Shown here: positions 24,557-32,618 of the stretch, piece after piece
Layout of the letters: every line of letters begins with the position of its first letter
Numbering within the stretch: position 1 is the first letter of the stretch
Origin: Anaerovoracaceae bacterium
GTDB lineage: Bacteria > Bacillota > Clostridia > Peptostreptococcales > Anaerovoracaceae
DNA: 56,249 nt
Reading direction: 5' to 3'
Assembly (NCBI GenBank): GCA_029983755.1
Contig: JASBYX010000006.1
Coordinates: forward strand, 1-56,249
Translations under genes and position numbers: made by a program
The notes under the pieces: model-generated
The model's input: only the letters and a program-made list of their open reading frames with translations
Database searches by the model: none
What the model was told of the DNA's origin: nothing

Positions 24557-24892
24557 CTATTTATCCTCCAGCATCTTATCCATCTCGAATTGGTTCAACA
24601 CAATCTTATTTATTCTAGCTAATGATTTCAGATCTTCGGAGGTTAGATTATTTGTTCGAAATGAAATGATACAATTTTGTTCAGGGTTCTCTCTAAACAA
24701 AATATAATCTTCTTTACAACAAAATAAAGCGGCAAGTTTTTCTATCACATCTGAACTTATATTACGTTCCCCCTTCTCAACTTTGGCTATCATGCTTTGA
24801 TCTAGTGATAAATATTCTGCAACTTTACTCTGGGTAAGTCCCGACTCCACTCTAAGAGCTTTGATTCTTTTGCCAATTTCAATTAAATCCAT
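24557..24892 (-). CDS. Xre-family HTH regulator
   Basis: The 111-residue protein has an N-terminal HTH_3 domain: IGKRIKALRVESGLTQSKVA then YLSLDQSMIAKVEKGERNIS. A C-terminal 40-residue extension (ENPEQNCIISFRTNNLTSED) likely contacts its partners. It is first in the unit with the ImmA/IrrE peptidase and PIN protein and probably represses the promoter just upstream, where the perfect dyad TTAGATCTAA (24961-24970) and TGTCATA/TATGACA half-sites occur. The start ATG follows AGGAGGATAAGACACG. Confidence 0.88.
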   Translation of the reverse strand: MDLIEIGKRIKALRVESGLTQSKVAEYLSLDQSMIAKVEKGERNISSDVIEKLAALFCCKEDYILFRENPEQNCIISFRTNNLTSEDLKSLARINKIVLNQFEMDKMLEDK

Positions 24893-24925
24893 CGTGTCTT
24901 ATCCTCCTAATTTCTCGTCACGAAT

Positions 24926-24980
24926 ATTATAGCAAATTTCTGTCATAAAGTAAAGGTAATTTAGATCTAATTATATGACA
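24926..24980 (-). promoter_or_regulatory. Promoter and operators of Xre-ImmA-PIN unit
   Basis: On the minus strand TTTACT (complement of 24949-24954), a 17-nt spacer and TATAAT (complement of 24926-24931). The perfect 10-bp dyad TTAGATCTAA lies at 24961-24970. Inverted TGTCATA (24941-24947) and TATGACA (24974-24980) flank the -35 region. These are good candidates for Xre binding. Confidence 0.6.
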
Positions 24981-24999
24981 ACAATACTTTCCATAAAAA

Positions 25000-25042
25000 A
25001 ACCGGCAAGGTTCTCAAGATTGTATAAATAAAACTTGCCGAT
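25000..25042 (-). terminator. Terminator of the LysO-like pair
   Basis: CGGCAAG at 25003-25009 pairs with CTTGCCG at 25034-25040. On the minus strand it is followed by GTTTTTTT. It ends the transcript of the two exporter genes. Confidence 0.75.
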
Positions 25043-25095
25043 CATCATAATATAAGCTGAAATATATACCTAAAATCTTAGCAGATCTCACCGCT

Positions 25096-26094
25096 CTAAA
25101 GCGTAAGCACCAGTGGAACCAATACGGGAACTGTGAAGCTGGCAACTAGCCCTGAAACAAATGAGAAAACCGCAATGTCTCCCCTAGTCTGCCTCTCAAC
25201 TATCGGAAGACATACATCCATTGCCGCAGCACCTGGCATTGCAACTGTTTCAATATATCCAAGTTTCTTTGCAACTACAGGAATAAAGACGAAGGAAAGA
25301 ACTTCCCTCATAATATTATGCAGAAACGAAATTGCACTGGCCACCACGAAACCGTGATCTATAATAAGCCCGGGAGCCAAGCTATACCATCCGAGGCCCG
25401 AACCGATTGCTAGGGCTTCCTTCATGGATAGCGGCAGAATCAATCCACATATTACCGCTCCTATCAGAGATCCACCGATAACAGCAACGGGTATCACAAG
25501 AACCCTGACACCGACAGCCTTTATCTGGCCGATTACTGTTCCCTCAAGACCCATGTCAAGACCTACAAAGAAAAGTAAAATGCAAAGCCCAACTGTAATA
25601 GCCCATCCCATTACATTATCAAAAGCCTTCACATCTGTAATTACTCCCTTCGTTAAGAAATATGCTAAAAATCCTCCTATGAGGACAGCCAAAATAACCA
25701 TCAAGGTCATGCTGTCAAATTTCTTTTCTTCACTCTTGCCCTGCTCCTCCATGGTTTCAACAGGAACATCCACATCTTTAGGAATCTCAACTTTTCTTCC
25801 CCTTAGGAAACCCTTCTTATCAAGGCCCATTAATCGTCTAAGTATTGAAGTTGCACCAACGGAACAGCCAACAATTATAGCCGTTATCAAAAGAGAATAC
25901 AGCCCAATTGAGCCCAAGTTACTAATTACCTCCTCATTGGCGCCCATCCTCATACCCATGGAAAACACCATAACGATGATTGCAATCGTGGATACCTTTC
26001 CGGCCCATCCAAGTTTGTCCTTCTTATCTCGAACAAGTGCCCCAACAATGTAGCCAACGAAGGCATGCCCAAGATACAATGCTAAATCAGCCAA
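25096..26094 (-). CDS. LysO (DUF340) family exporter, copy 2
   Basis: This is a 332-residue membrane protein of the LysO/YbjE family (DUF340). Recognisable segments are VFSMGMRMGANEEVISNLG, FFVGLDMGLEGTVIGQIKAV, IGSGLGWYSLAPGLIIDHG, FLHNIMREVLSFVFIPVVAK and AAAMDVCLPIVERQTRGD. LysO exports lysine or its toxic analogue in E. coli; the substrate here is unproven. The start codon is TTG with GAGGAGAG seven bases upstream. It lies 19 bp behind a paralogue, and the pair probably arose by duplication and may function together. Confidence 0.8.
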   Translation of the reverse strand: MADLALYLGHAFVGYIVGALVRDKKDKLGWAGKVSTIAIIVMVFSMGMRMGANEEVISNLGSIGLYSLLITAIIVGCSVGATSILRRLMGLDKKGFLRGRKVEIPKDVDVPVETMEEQGKSEEKKFDSMTLMVILAVLIGGFLAYFLTKGVITDVKAFDNVMGWAITVGLCILLFFVGLDMGLEGTVIGQIKAVGVRVLVIPVAVIGGSLIGAVICGLILPLSMKEALAIGSGLGWYSLAPGLIIDHGFVVASAISFLHNIMREVLSFVFIPVVAKKLGYIETVAMPGAAAMDVCLPIVERQTRGDIAVFSFVSGLVASFTVPVLVPLVLTL

Positions 26095-26113
26095 AACTCT
26101 CTCCTCTCATTCT

Positions 26114-27103
26114 CTAAACACTCAAAAGAAATTCCAACAAAATAGGTACAACCAAGCTTATGATTGCACCGGACACAAAGGACATGACCGCAATATCAGT
26201 CCTCGTGCTCTTCTCAACCGCAGCAATGCAAACATCCATGCTGGCCGCTGCAGGCATCGAAAAAGTTTCTATATATCCCACCTTCCTCGCCACCAGTGGA
26301 ATAAATATAAAAGAAAAAATCTGTCTCAGCAAATTGTGCAGATAGGAAATCGCACTTGCGAAAATCAGCCCATGCTGAAAAATCATAACCGAGGTCAGAC
26401 TTGGCCACGCCATACCGCCACCGATTGCCAGAGCCTCCAGCAAGCTCACAGGCATGAACAGATAGCAGAGCGCAGATCCCACAAGTGAGGCGACTATACT
26501 CACGATAGGAAAGATTACAATCCTGAGCCCCATCATCCTGATTTGCCTGCCCAAGGACCCGTCAAGCCCCATGGTCACACCCACTACAAAAAGCATCAGA
26601 CAAATTCCCAGAAACACCGCCGTCCCCATATAATTACCTAGCCGATCAGCATCAACAGAGAGATATTTTGTTGCAAAATACCCAATTCCTCCGCTAACCA
26701 TAACATCGATAACCACATAAATCGTCATCACCGGGAGCATCTTCTCCTCTTTGGCAACTTCTTCGCAGGTGGTGTCCTCATACTGCTGTGAAACCTTGAT
26801 AGCCTTGCCGTGAAGCAACCCCTTGTCATCAAATCCCAGCGCCTTTCGCACAAAATAGCTGCCTGCCACAGAAAATATCATTGTCACGAGGGTAATGGCA
26901 ACTGAGTAAAATGCAATATCTCCAAGCCTGGACATAACCTCATCGTTTGCACCCATGCGTATGCCCATACCTGAAATCATAAAGAGTATGGAGGCGGTTA
27001 GCAGTTTGTCAAGCCACAAAAGTTTTTCTCTATGACCTGTGAGTCTGCTGCCAAGATATGCCCCTGAAATTGTGCATACTAAGTATATCGCTAAATCTAT
27101 CAC
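26114..27103 (-). CDS. LysO (DUF340) family exporter, copy 1
   Basis: This paralogue of the downstream gene is about 329 residues with the same motifs: ISGMGIRMGANDEVMSRLG, VVGVTMGLDGSLGRQIRMMG, IGGGMAWPSLTSVMIFQHG and SMDVCIAAVEKSTRTD. The key GWYSL of LysO is changed to AWPSL, hinting at a different substrate or a partner role. The open frame starts at an ATG (27115), but the GTG at 27103 has GGGAG five bases before it and aligns exactly with the start of the paralogue (IDLAIYLV against ADLALYLG), so it is chosen. Confidence 0.78.
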   Translation of the reverse strand: MIDLAIYLVCTISGAYLGSRLTGHREKLLWLDKLLTASILFMISGMGIRMGANDEVMSRLGDIAFYSVAITLVTMIFSVAGSYFVRKALGFDDKGLLHGKAIKVSQQYEDTTCEEVAKEEKMLPVMTIYVVIDVMVSGGIGYFATKYLSVDADRLGNYMGTAVFLGICLMLFVVGVTMGLDGSLGRQIRMMGLRIVIFPIVSIVASLVGSALCYLFMPVSLLEALAIGGGMAWPSLTSVMIFQHGLIFASAISYLHNLLRQIFSFIFIPLVARKVGYIETFSMPAAASMDVCIAAVEKSTRTDIAVMSFVSGAIISLVVPILLEFLLSV

Positions 27104-27224
27104 GTTATCTCCCATTATTTTCTCATGACTTTATATATCGATTATATATTTAATTTCCATGTAAGTCCATGATAATTGGCAGATATTTTGTTAAAAAGTT
27201 CGCTATTTATATTATCCTTTATCA

Positions 27225-27253
27225 TTGAATATCTATCCATTAATTGCTATACT
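27225..27253 (+). promoter_or_regulatory. Promoter of the uracil permease gene
   Basis: TTGAAT at 27225-27230, a 17-nt spacer and TATACT at 27248-27253, with a TGC extension before the -10. The leader to the ATG at 27315 is about 55 nt, with AAGGAG before the start. Confidence 0.65.
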
Positions 27254-27314
27254 ATTTCTAGTGAACTATAGCTAATCTTAGTCGCTAATTTCGGGAAATT
27301 TTAAGGAGACCAAT

Positions 27315-28616
27315 ATGCAAAAAGACAATCCAATTTATGATGCCAAAGTCTTAGGATACCCTAAGATGATGATCCTCGGCGTGCAGCACACTTTCGCAAT
27401 GTTCGGCGCCACAGTACTTGTACCCATACTAACAGGACTTGATGTTTCCACAACTCTGCTCATGGCAGGACTTGGAACGCTGCTGTTTCATCTGTTGACA
27501 AAGGGTAAAGTTCCCGCATTTTTAGGTTCATCTTTTGCATTTTTAGGAGGATATGCAGCCGTGGCACCCATGATAGATGGGAAGCCTAATGCAGAGATGC
27601 TACCCTATGCAGGGGGAGGAGTGTTTTGTGCCGGCCTTGTCTACGTCCTTTTGTCCGGTCTCATCAAACTATATGGTGTAAAAATAGTTATGACTTTCTT
27701 TCCCCCTGTAGTGACCGGGCCAATTATAATTTCAATCGGACTTATTCTTGCTCCCACTGCAATTCACAACTGTCAGACAAACTGGCTTCTTGCTGTTGTT
27801 GCAATGGGTACCATAATATTTTTCAACATATGGGGACGGGGAATGCTGAAAATTATTCCAATTATACTTGGAGTTATTGCATCCTATGTTCTGGCAATAG
27901 TAACCGGAGCCGTTGATCTTTCTGCCATGGCAACCAAAACAGTGGTTGCGGTTCCAAATTTTACAGTTATGAAATTCGATGTTTCTTCCATAATTACAGT
28001 TATGCCGTTGGCTCTTGCCACCATGATGGAACACATCGGTGATATTTCTGCAATAGGTGCAACAACCGGTGAAAACTACATTGCTAAACCGGGTCTCCAC
28101 AGAACCCTTCTTGGGGATGGTCTTGCTACTTGCCTATCTGCAGCCTTCGGTGGTCCTGCAAATACAACTTATGGGGAGAATACCGGAGTTTTGGCTTTAA
28201 CTAAGGTCTATGATCCTAAGGTGATAAGGCTTGCTGCTTGCTTTGCAATAATAATTTCATTCCTGCCTCATGTGAATTTCCTCATCAGCTCGATACCGGC
28301 AGGAACTATCGGCGGAGTTTCGTTAATCCTCTATGGTATGATTTCAGCAGTGGGCATCAGAAATGTAGTGGAAAATCAGGTTGATTTCACCAAGTCTCGT
28401 AACACAATAATCGCTGCCCTGATTCTGGTTTGCGCATTAGGATTCTCGGCAACTGGAGGAATTTCTTTCCAGGCATTCGGTGCAACCATCAGTCTTTCCG
28501 GTCTTGCAATCGCTGCAATAGTTGGAATTCTCGCCAATGCAATCCTACCTGGTAATGAATATGTGTTCAGCGAGGACGAGGGAACAGAGCAGAAATTCCA
28601 GACTTTTGAAATATAG
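27315..28616 (+). CDS. uraA: Uracil permease (NCS2 family)
   Basis: This is a nucleobase:cation symporter-2 protein of 433 residues with about 14 hydrophobic segments. The signatures GVQHTFAMFGATVLVPILTG and LGSSFAFLGGYAAVAPM at the N-terminus, and TMMEHIGDISAIGATTG (substrate-binding Glu) and GGPANTTYGENTGVLALTKV match UraA/PyrP uracil permeases rather than the xanthine subgroup. It imports uracil with H+. It is a single gene with its own promoter and a strong 10-bp terminator. No PyrR attenuator-like structure is visible in the short leader. Confidence 0.9.
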   Translation: MQKDNPIYDAKVLGYPKMMILGVQHTFAMFGATVLVPILTGLDVSTTLLMAGLGTLLFHLLTKGKVPAFLGSSFAFLGGYAAVAPMIDGKPNAEMLPYAGGGVFCAGLVYVLLSGLIKLYGVKIVMTFFPPVVTGPIIISIGLILAPTAIHNCQTNWLLAVVAMGTIIFFNIWGRGMLKIIPIILGVIASYVLAIVTGAVDLSAMATKTVVAVPNFTVMKFDVSSIITVMPLALATMMEHIGDISAIGATTGENYIAKPGLHRTLLGDGLATCLSAAFGGPANTTYGENTGVLALTKVYDPKVIRLAACFAIIISFLPHVNFLISSIPAGTIGGVSLILYGMISAVGIRNVVENQVDFTKSRNTIIAALILVCALGFSATGGISFQAFGATISLSGLAIAAIVGILANAILPGNEYVFSEDEGTEQKFQTFEI

Positions 28617-28649
28617 GATGGCTTGAAAGGATTTAATTTATCCAAAATA

Positions 28650-28712
28650 GATTAAAGCTGTTGCAATAGAATTATTAACTAGTTCTACTCAACAGCTTTT
28701 TTATTTTAACAT
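28650..28712 (+). terminator. Terminator of uraA
   Basis: AAAGCTGTTG at 28654-28663 pairs perfectly with CAACAGCTTT at 28690-28699. The run TTTTATTTT follows. The long loop is AT-rich. Confidence 0.8.
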
Positions 28713-28740
28713 CCGTTGCTTTTTATTTTTGCCTTTTCCC

Positions 28741-29928
28741 TTACTTGTCCAGCATTTCGCAGAACCAGTCTCCGAACTCTTTCGCAGTTACTCCCTCACT
28801 CCACTTGCTTTCGGACTTCTCCAAAACCGTCTCGAGCCTTGATGCCGCATCCTGCCTTCCTATATGAGAAAGCATCATTGACGCTGCTTTAATCAGGCTT
28901 GAAGGATTTGCGTACTGTCCTCTTCCACTTTCCATCATCCTAGGCGCTGACCCATGGATGGCCTCAAACATAGCATATCTTGAGCCAATGTTGGCAGACC
29001 CTGCAGTTCCTACGCCTCCCTGAATCTGAGCTGCCTCATCAGTCAGAATATCCCCATAAAGATTTGGCAGAATAAACACTTGGAATTCAGATTGAACTCG
29101 TGGATCTATCATTTTCGCAGCCATGATATCTACATAATAGTCTTCAACCTCAAGTTCCGGAAAATCCTCAGCCACCTTATGGCAAGTCTTAGAAAAGTTT
29201 CCATCACATTTCTTAATGATATTTGCCTTTGTAACCACTGCAACTTTCTTCTTTCCATTTGCCCTGGCATGCTCCATGGCAGCTCTTGCAATTCTCTCAG
29301 TCCCTGCCTTTGATATAACCTTAAAGTCCACAGAAAAAAGCCCCGGAATTTCAACCCCACTTGAGCCCAAAACATATTCCCCTTCGGTGTTTTCTCGGAA
29401 GAAAATCCAGTCTATATTCTTCTCAGGCACCTGAACAGGCCTCACGTTGGCAAACAGATCCAGCTCTGTTCTTAATGTCACGTTGGCACTTCGCATATTT
29501 CCGCCCTCAGTGCCACCCTTTGGGGTCTCTGTAGGTCCCTTTAGGAGCACATGGCACTCTTTGATTTTTTCAAGAACGTCCTTCGGCACGCTTTCCCCAA
29601 GGGCAACCCTGTTTTCTATTGTAAGCCCGGGAATCTGACGAATTTCCACTTTGCCGGTGCTTATCTCGTCTCCCAAAACCTTATTCAATATTTTCACGGT
29701 TTCATCTGTTATCACAGGTCCTATCCCATCCCCGGGGATGACACCGATTATAACCTTGTCCAATTTTGCAAAGTCAACCTTATTATCCTGAGAATTACTC
29801 TCCTCATTCAACCCCTTGGCTCTCTGAAGCTGCTCGTTGAGAAGCTTCCTGAAATCCTCAGTAGCCTTGTCAATCGCTACGTTTTCTGCAATGCACACCC
29901 TGTGCTGCGGCTGTTTTGTTAAACCCAT
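28741..29928 (-). CDS. icd: Isocitrate dehydrogenase (NAD-type, IDH/IMDH family)
   Basis: This beta-decarboxylating dehydrogenase of 395 residues converts isocitrate to 2-oxoglutarate. GVIPGDGIGPVITDETVKIL starts the Rossmann-like fold. GNMRSANVTLRTELDLFANV is the substrate loop with the Ser/Arg set of isocitrate enzymes, and NLYGDILTDEAAQIQGGVG is the family signature with metal-binding Asp residues. An unusual N-terminal extension of about 55 residues precedes the core. It is the last gene of an operon with Re-citrate synthase, a GntR regulator and aconitase, which fixes its role. The start ATG has TGGAGG upstream. The cofactor is not certain from sequence. Confidence 0.88.
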   Translation of the reverse strand: MGLTKQPQHRVCIAENVAIDKATEDFRKLLNEQLQRAKGLNEESNSQDNKVDFAKLDKVIIGVIPGDGIGPVITDETVKILNKVLGDEISTGKVEIRQIPGLTIENRVALGESVPKDVLEKIKECHVLLKGPTETPKGGTEGGNMRSANVTLRTELDLFANVRPVQVPEKNIDWIFFRENTEGEYVLGSSGVEIPGLFSVDFKVISKAGTERIARAAMEHARANGKKKVAVVTKANIIKKCDGNFSKTCHKVAEDFPELEVEDYYVDIMAAKMIDPRVQSEFQVFILPNLYGDILTDEAAQIQGGVGTAGSANIGSRYAMFEAIHGSAPRMMESGRGQYANPSSLIKAASMMLSHIGRQDAASRLETVLEKSESKWSEGVTAKEFGDWFCEMLDK

Positions 29929-29985
29929 ATTGCCTCCATTTTAAACTAAATTGCACTAACTCCATGTCATCATATCTTTACACTG

Positions 29986-31974
29986 TTACCGGCCACCCAC
30001 ATATTTAAGAAGTCCACCGGCTCTGAGGATGTCCCTTTGCCTCTTTGAAAGCTCGCACCTCAGCAAAACCTCAAACTCACCTCTCTTATCATCACAAGGT
30101 TTCACCTTAGCCACAAAGCTCCCTGAATCGATACCATCTTGCAGGCCAAAAATTTCTAGCTCATCCCCTTGGGATATCCTCTCATAATCTTCTTCCCTTT
30201 CAAATTCCAGGGGCAAAATACCTGCATTTATCAGGTTTGCTCGATGTATTCTGGCAAAACTCTTCGTTATGACTGCGGTGACCCCAAGGTAAAGTGGTAC
30301 GAGGGCAGCATGTTCCCTGGAAGATCCTTGGCCGTAATTAGCACCCCCTATGATGATGCCACCACCTTTTTCCTTTGCCCTGTCAGGAAAGCTTTTATCG
30401 CATACCTCAAAACAATACTGAGATAGATGAGGTATATTGGATCTATATGGTAGAATCTTTGACCCAGCAGGCATTATGTGGTCAGTTGTAATATTATCTC
30501 CAACTTTTAGGATGACCTCATTTTTCATGGTTTCACCCAAAGGCTTTGCCTCGGGTAATCCCTTGATGTTCGGTCCCTTAATTGTCTCCACATTTATTCT
30601 ATCTTCAAGGGATTTAGGCTTTATTATCATGTTGTCATCTACAAGGAAAGTCTCCGGTATGTCAACCTTCATCTTTCGTCCTAGTTGACGTTTTTCAGGG
30701 TTGTTTTTTCCGCGTAGTTCAGGTAGCTTCCTAGGATCAGTAATCTCCCCAAACAGGGCGGACGCGGCAGCCGTCTCAGGAGAAACCAGATAGACTTGTC
30801 CATCAGGTGTACCGGATCTTCCCTCAAAATTTCTGTTGAATGTTCTAAGGCTAACCCCTCCTGAGTTTGGAGAAAATCCCATTCCTATACAAGGACCACA
30901 GGCGCATTCCAGGAATCTTGCTCCTGCTCCCAAAATGTCCCCAAATCCTCCATCTTGAGCAAGCATGGAAAGAACCTGCCTCGATCCCGGAGATATGGAG
31001 AGGCTCACATTGTCAGATACCGTCTCCCCCTTTAGAATTTCAGCAACTTTCAAGAGGTCTGTCAGACTGGAATTGGTACAGGAGCCTATGCAGACTTGGT
31101 CAACCTTAATATGTTTATCAGCAAGTTCAGAAACCTTGACCACATTATCAGGACTGTGTGGACATGCAATCATAGGCTCAAGCTCATCGAGGTTTATATC
31201 AACGACCTTGTCATATATCGCATCTTCATCAGCAGAGAGATATGTGAAGGCAGATTCTCTGTTTTGTGCCCTTAGGAAATCCCGAGTAACTTCGTCTGAA
31301 GGAAATATTGAGGTGGTAGCTCCAAGCTCTGCCCCCATGTTGGTGATAGTAGCCCTTTCAGGAACAGTTAGGGACTTGATTCCTTCGCCCCCATATTCCA
31401 TTACTGCACCAACGCCTCCTTTAACGGTGAGTCGCCTGAGGACCTCCAAAATGATGTCCTTAGCGGAAACGAAGGGAGATAGCTTGCCCGTCAAATTTAT
31501 TTTGTAAACCTTCGGCATGGTGATATAGTAGGCACCGCCACCCATTGCGACTGCCACATCAAGTCCACCTGCACCCATGGCAAGCATTCCCATACCTCCT
31601 GCCGTTGGGGTGTGGCTGTCTGAACCGATCAGTGTTTTTCCGGGGACAGCAAAACGCTCAAGGTGAACCTGGTGGCATATTCCATTACCCGGCTTCGAAA
31701 AGTACAACCCGAATTTTTCGGCTGCGGACTGTATGAATCTGTGGTCGTCTGCGTTCATAAAGCCTGACTGCAAAGTGTTGTGGTCGATGTAGGCCACTGA
31801 TAGCTCTGTTTTCACCGAGTCGAGGCCCATGCTCTCAAACTCAAGGTATGCCATGGTTCCCGTAGCATCCTGTGTAAGGGTCTGGTCGATTCTCACAGCT
31901 ATCTCTTCACCCTTGACGAGTCTCCCCTCCACAAGGTGGTTCTTCAAAATTTTCTCTGTTAATGTCAATCCCAT
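29986..31974 (-). CDS. acnA: Aconitate hydratase
   Basis: This [4Fe-4S] enzyme of 662 residues isomerises citrate to isocitrate. Cluster-binding cysteines sit in CIGSCTNSS and ECACGPCIGMG. Active-site segments include TLIGSDSHTPTAGGMG near residue 115 and ANYGQGSSREHAALVPLYLG in the swivel domain. The length and sequence suit the clostridial aconitase group rather than the 890-residue AcnA. The start overlaps the stop of the GntR gene by 10 bp, and the IDH gene follows 57 bp after its stop. It supplies isocitrate for 2-oxoglutarate and glutamate. Confidence 0.92.
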   Translation of the reverse strand: MGLTLTEKILKNHLVEGRLVKGEEIAVRIDQTLTQDATGTMAYLEFESMGLDSVKTELSVAYIDHNTLQSGFMNADDHRFIQSAAEKFGLYFSKPGNGICHQVHLERFAVPGKTLIGSDSHTPTAGGMGMLAMGAGGLDVAVAMGGGAYYITMPKVYKINLTGKLSPFVSAKDIILEVLRRLTVKGGVGAVMEYGGEGIKSLTVPERATITNMGAELGATTSIFPSDEVTRDFLRAQNRESAFTYLSADEDAIYDKVVDINLDELEPMIACPHSPDNVVKVSELADKHIKVDQVCIGSCTNSSLTDLLKVAEILKGETVSDNVSLSISPGSRQVLSMLAQDGGFGDILGAGARFLECACGPCIGMGFSPNSGGVSLRTFNRNFEGRSGTPDGQVYLVSPETAAASALFGEITDPRKLPELRGKNNPEKRQLGRKMKVDIPETFLVDDNMIIKPKSLEDRINVETIKGPNIKGLPEAKPLGETMKNEVILKVGDNITTDHIMPAGSKILPYRSNIPHLSQYCFEVCDKSFPDRAKEKGGGIIIGGANYGQGSSREHAALVPLYLGVTAVITKSFARIHRANLINAGILPLEFEREEDYERISQGDELEIFGLQDGIDSGSFVAKVKPCDDKRGEFEVLLRCELSKRQRDILRAGGLLKYVGGR

Positions 31975-32618
31975 TGGCTGATTCCTTTCATTATGTTTTC
32001 TCTGGAATTCTCAAGATGCTTCATCAGCTGCCTTCTAATTTTTCCAGCATCTTTAGTCTTCAAAATATCAAAGAGTTCCCTGTGCTCCCCTGTGGATTCG
32101 TTTATTCTCTTTTCATTTCTCAGGGAAGACAGTCTGACCCTTAGGAGTTTTTTGTGTGTCTGTTCCAAAATCTGGCTGTACACATTGCTTCCGCTTTCCC
32201 CATACAGAACGGTGTGGAATTCCGTGTCCAGTATCATTACCTTCTCATAGTCGTTTTTCTGGCTATAATATTCCTGTTGATCAACGATCTCCCCCAGTTT
32301 TTCCATGCCTTCATCGGTCAAATTCTCAGCCAGACCCTCTGCAATCTCCGGCTCAAGAAGCCTTTTCACATTAAGCATGTCCTCAACATCCTCTTTGGAG
32401 ATCCCTATCACCTCAGATCCCATCTGTCTATCCTTCAAAAGTCTCTCTTGGGAAAGGCGCAAAATAGCTTCTCTTATGGGGGTTCGGCTCACCCCAAGTT
32501 CCTTGGAAAGTCCGCTCTCCGTTATAAGCTCTCCCTTTTTGTACTTTCCGCTGAGAATGTCGTGAAGCAACGCCTCGTAGACCTGATTTGCAAGGGAAAC
32601 TGTTTTGTACTCTATCAT
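31965..32618 (-). CDS. GntR family regulator, FCD subfamily
   Basis: This is a 217-residue transcription factor. The N-terminal winged helix reads ELITESGLSKELGVSRTPIR, then EAILRLSQERLL. The C-terminal all-helical FCD ligand domain has the metal/ligand residues in ILDTEFHTVLYGESG and STGEHRELFDILKTKD. It is the second gene of the citrate operon: its ATG overlaps the Re-citrate synthase stop (ATGA), and its own stop overlaps the aconitase start. A perfect CTTGTATACAAG dyad, matching the known GntR operator style, covers the operon promoter at 34156-34167, so autoregulation by a carboxylate effector is likely. Confidence 0.9.
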   Translation of the reverse strand: MIEYKTVSLANQVYEALLHDILSGKYKKGELITESGLSKELGVSRTPIREAILRLSQERLLKDRQMGSEVIGISKEDVEDMLNVKRLLEPEIAEGLAENLTDEGMEKLGEIVDQQEYYSQKNDYEKVMILDTEFHTVLYGESGSNVYSQILEQTHKKLLRVRLSSLRNEKRINESTGEHRELFDILKTKDAGKIRRQLMKHLENSRENIMKGISQWD

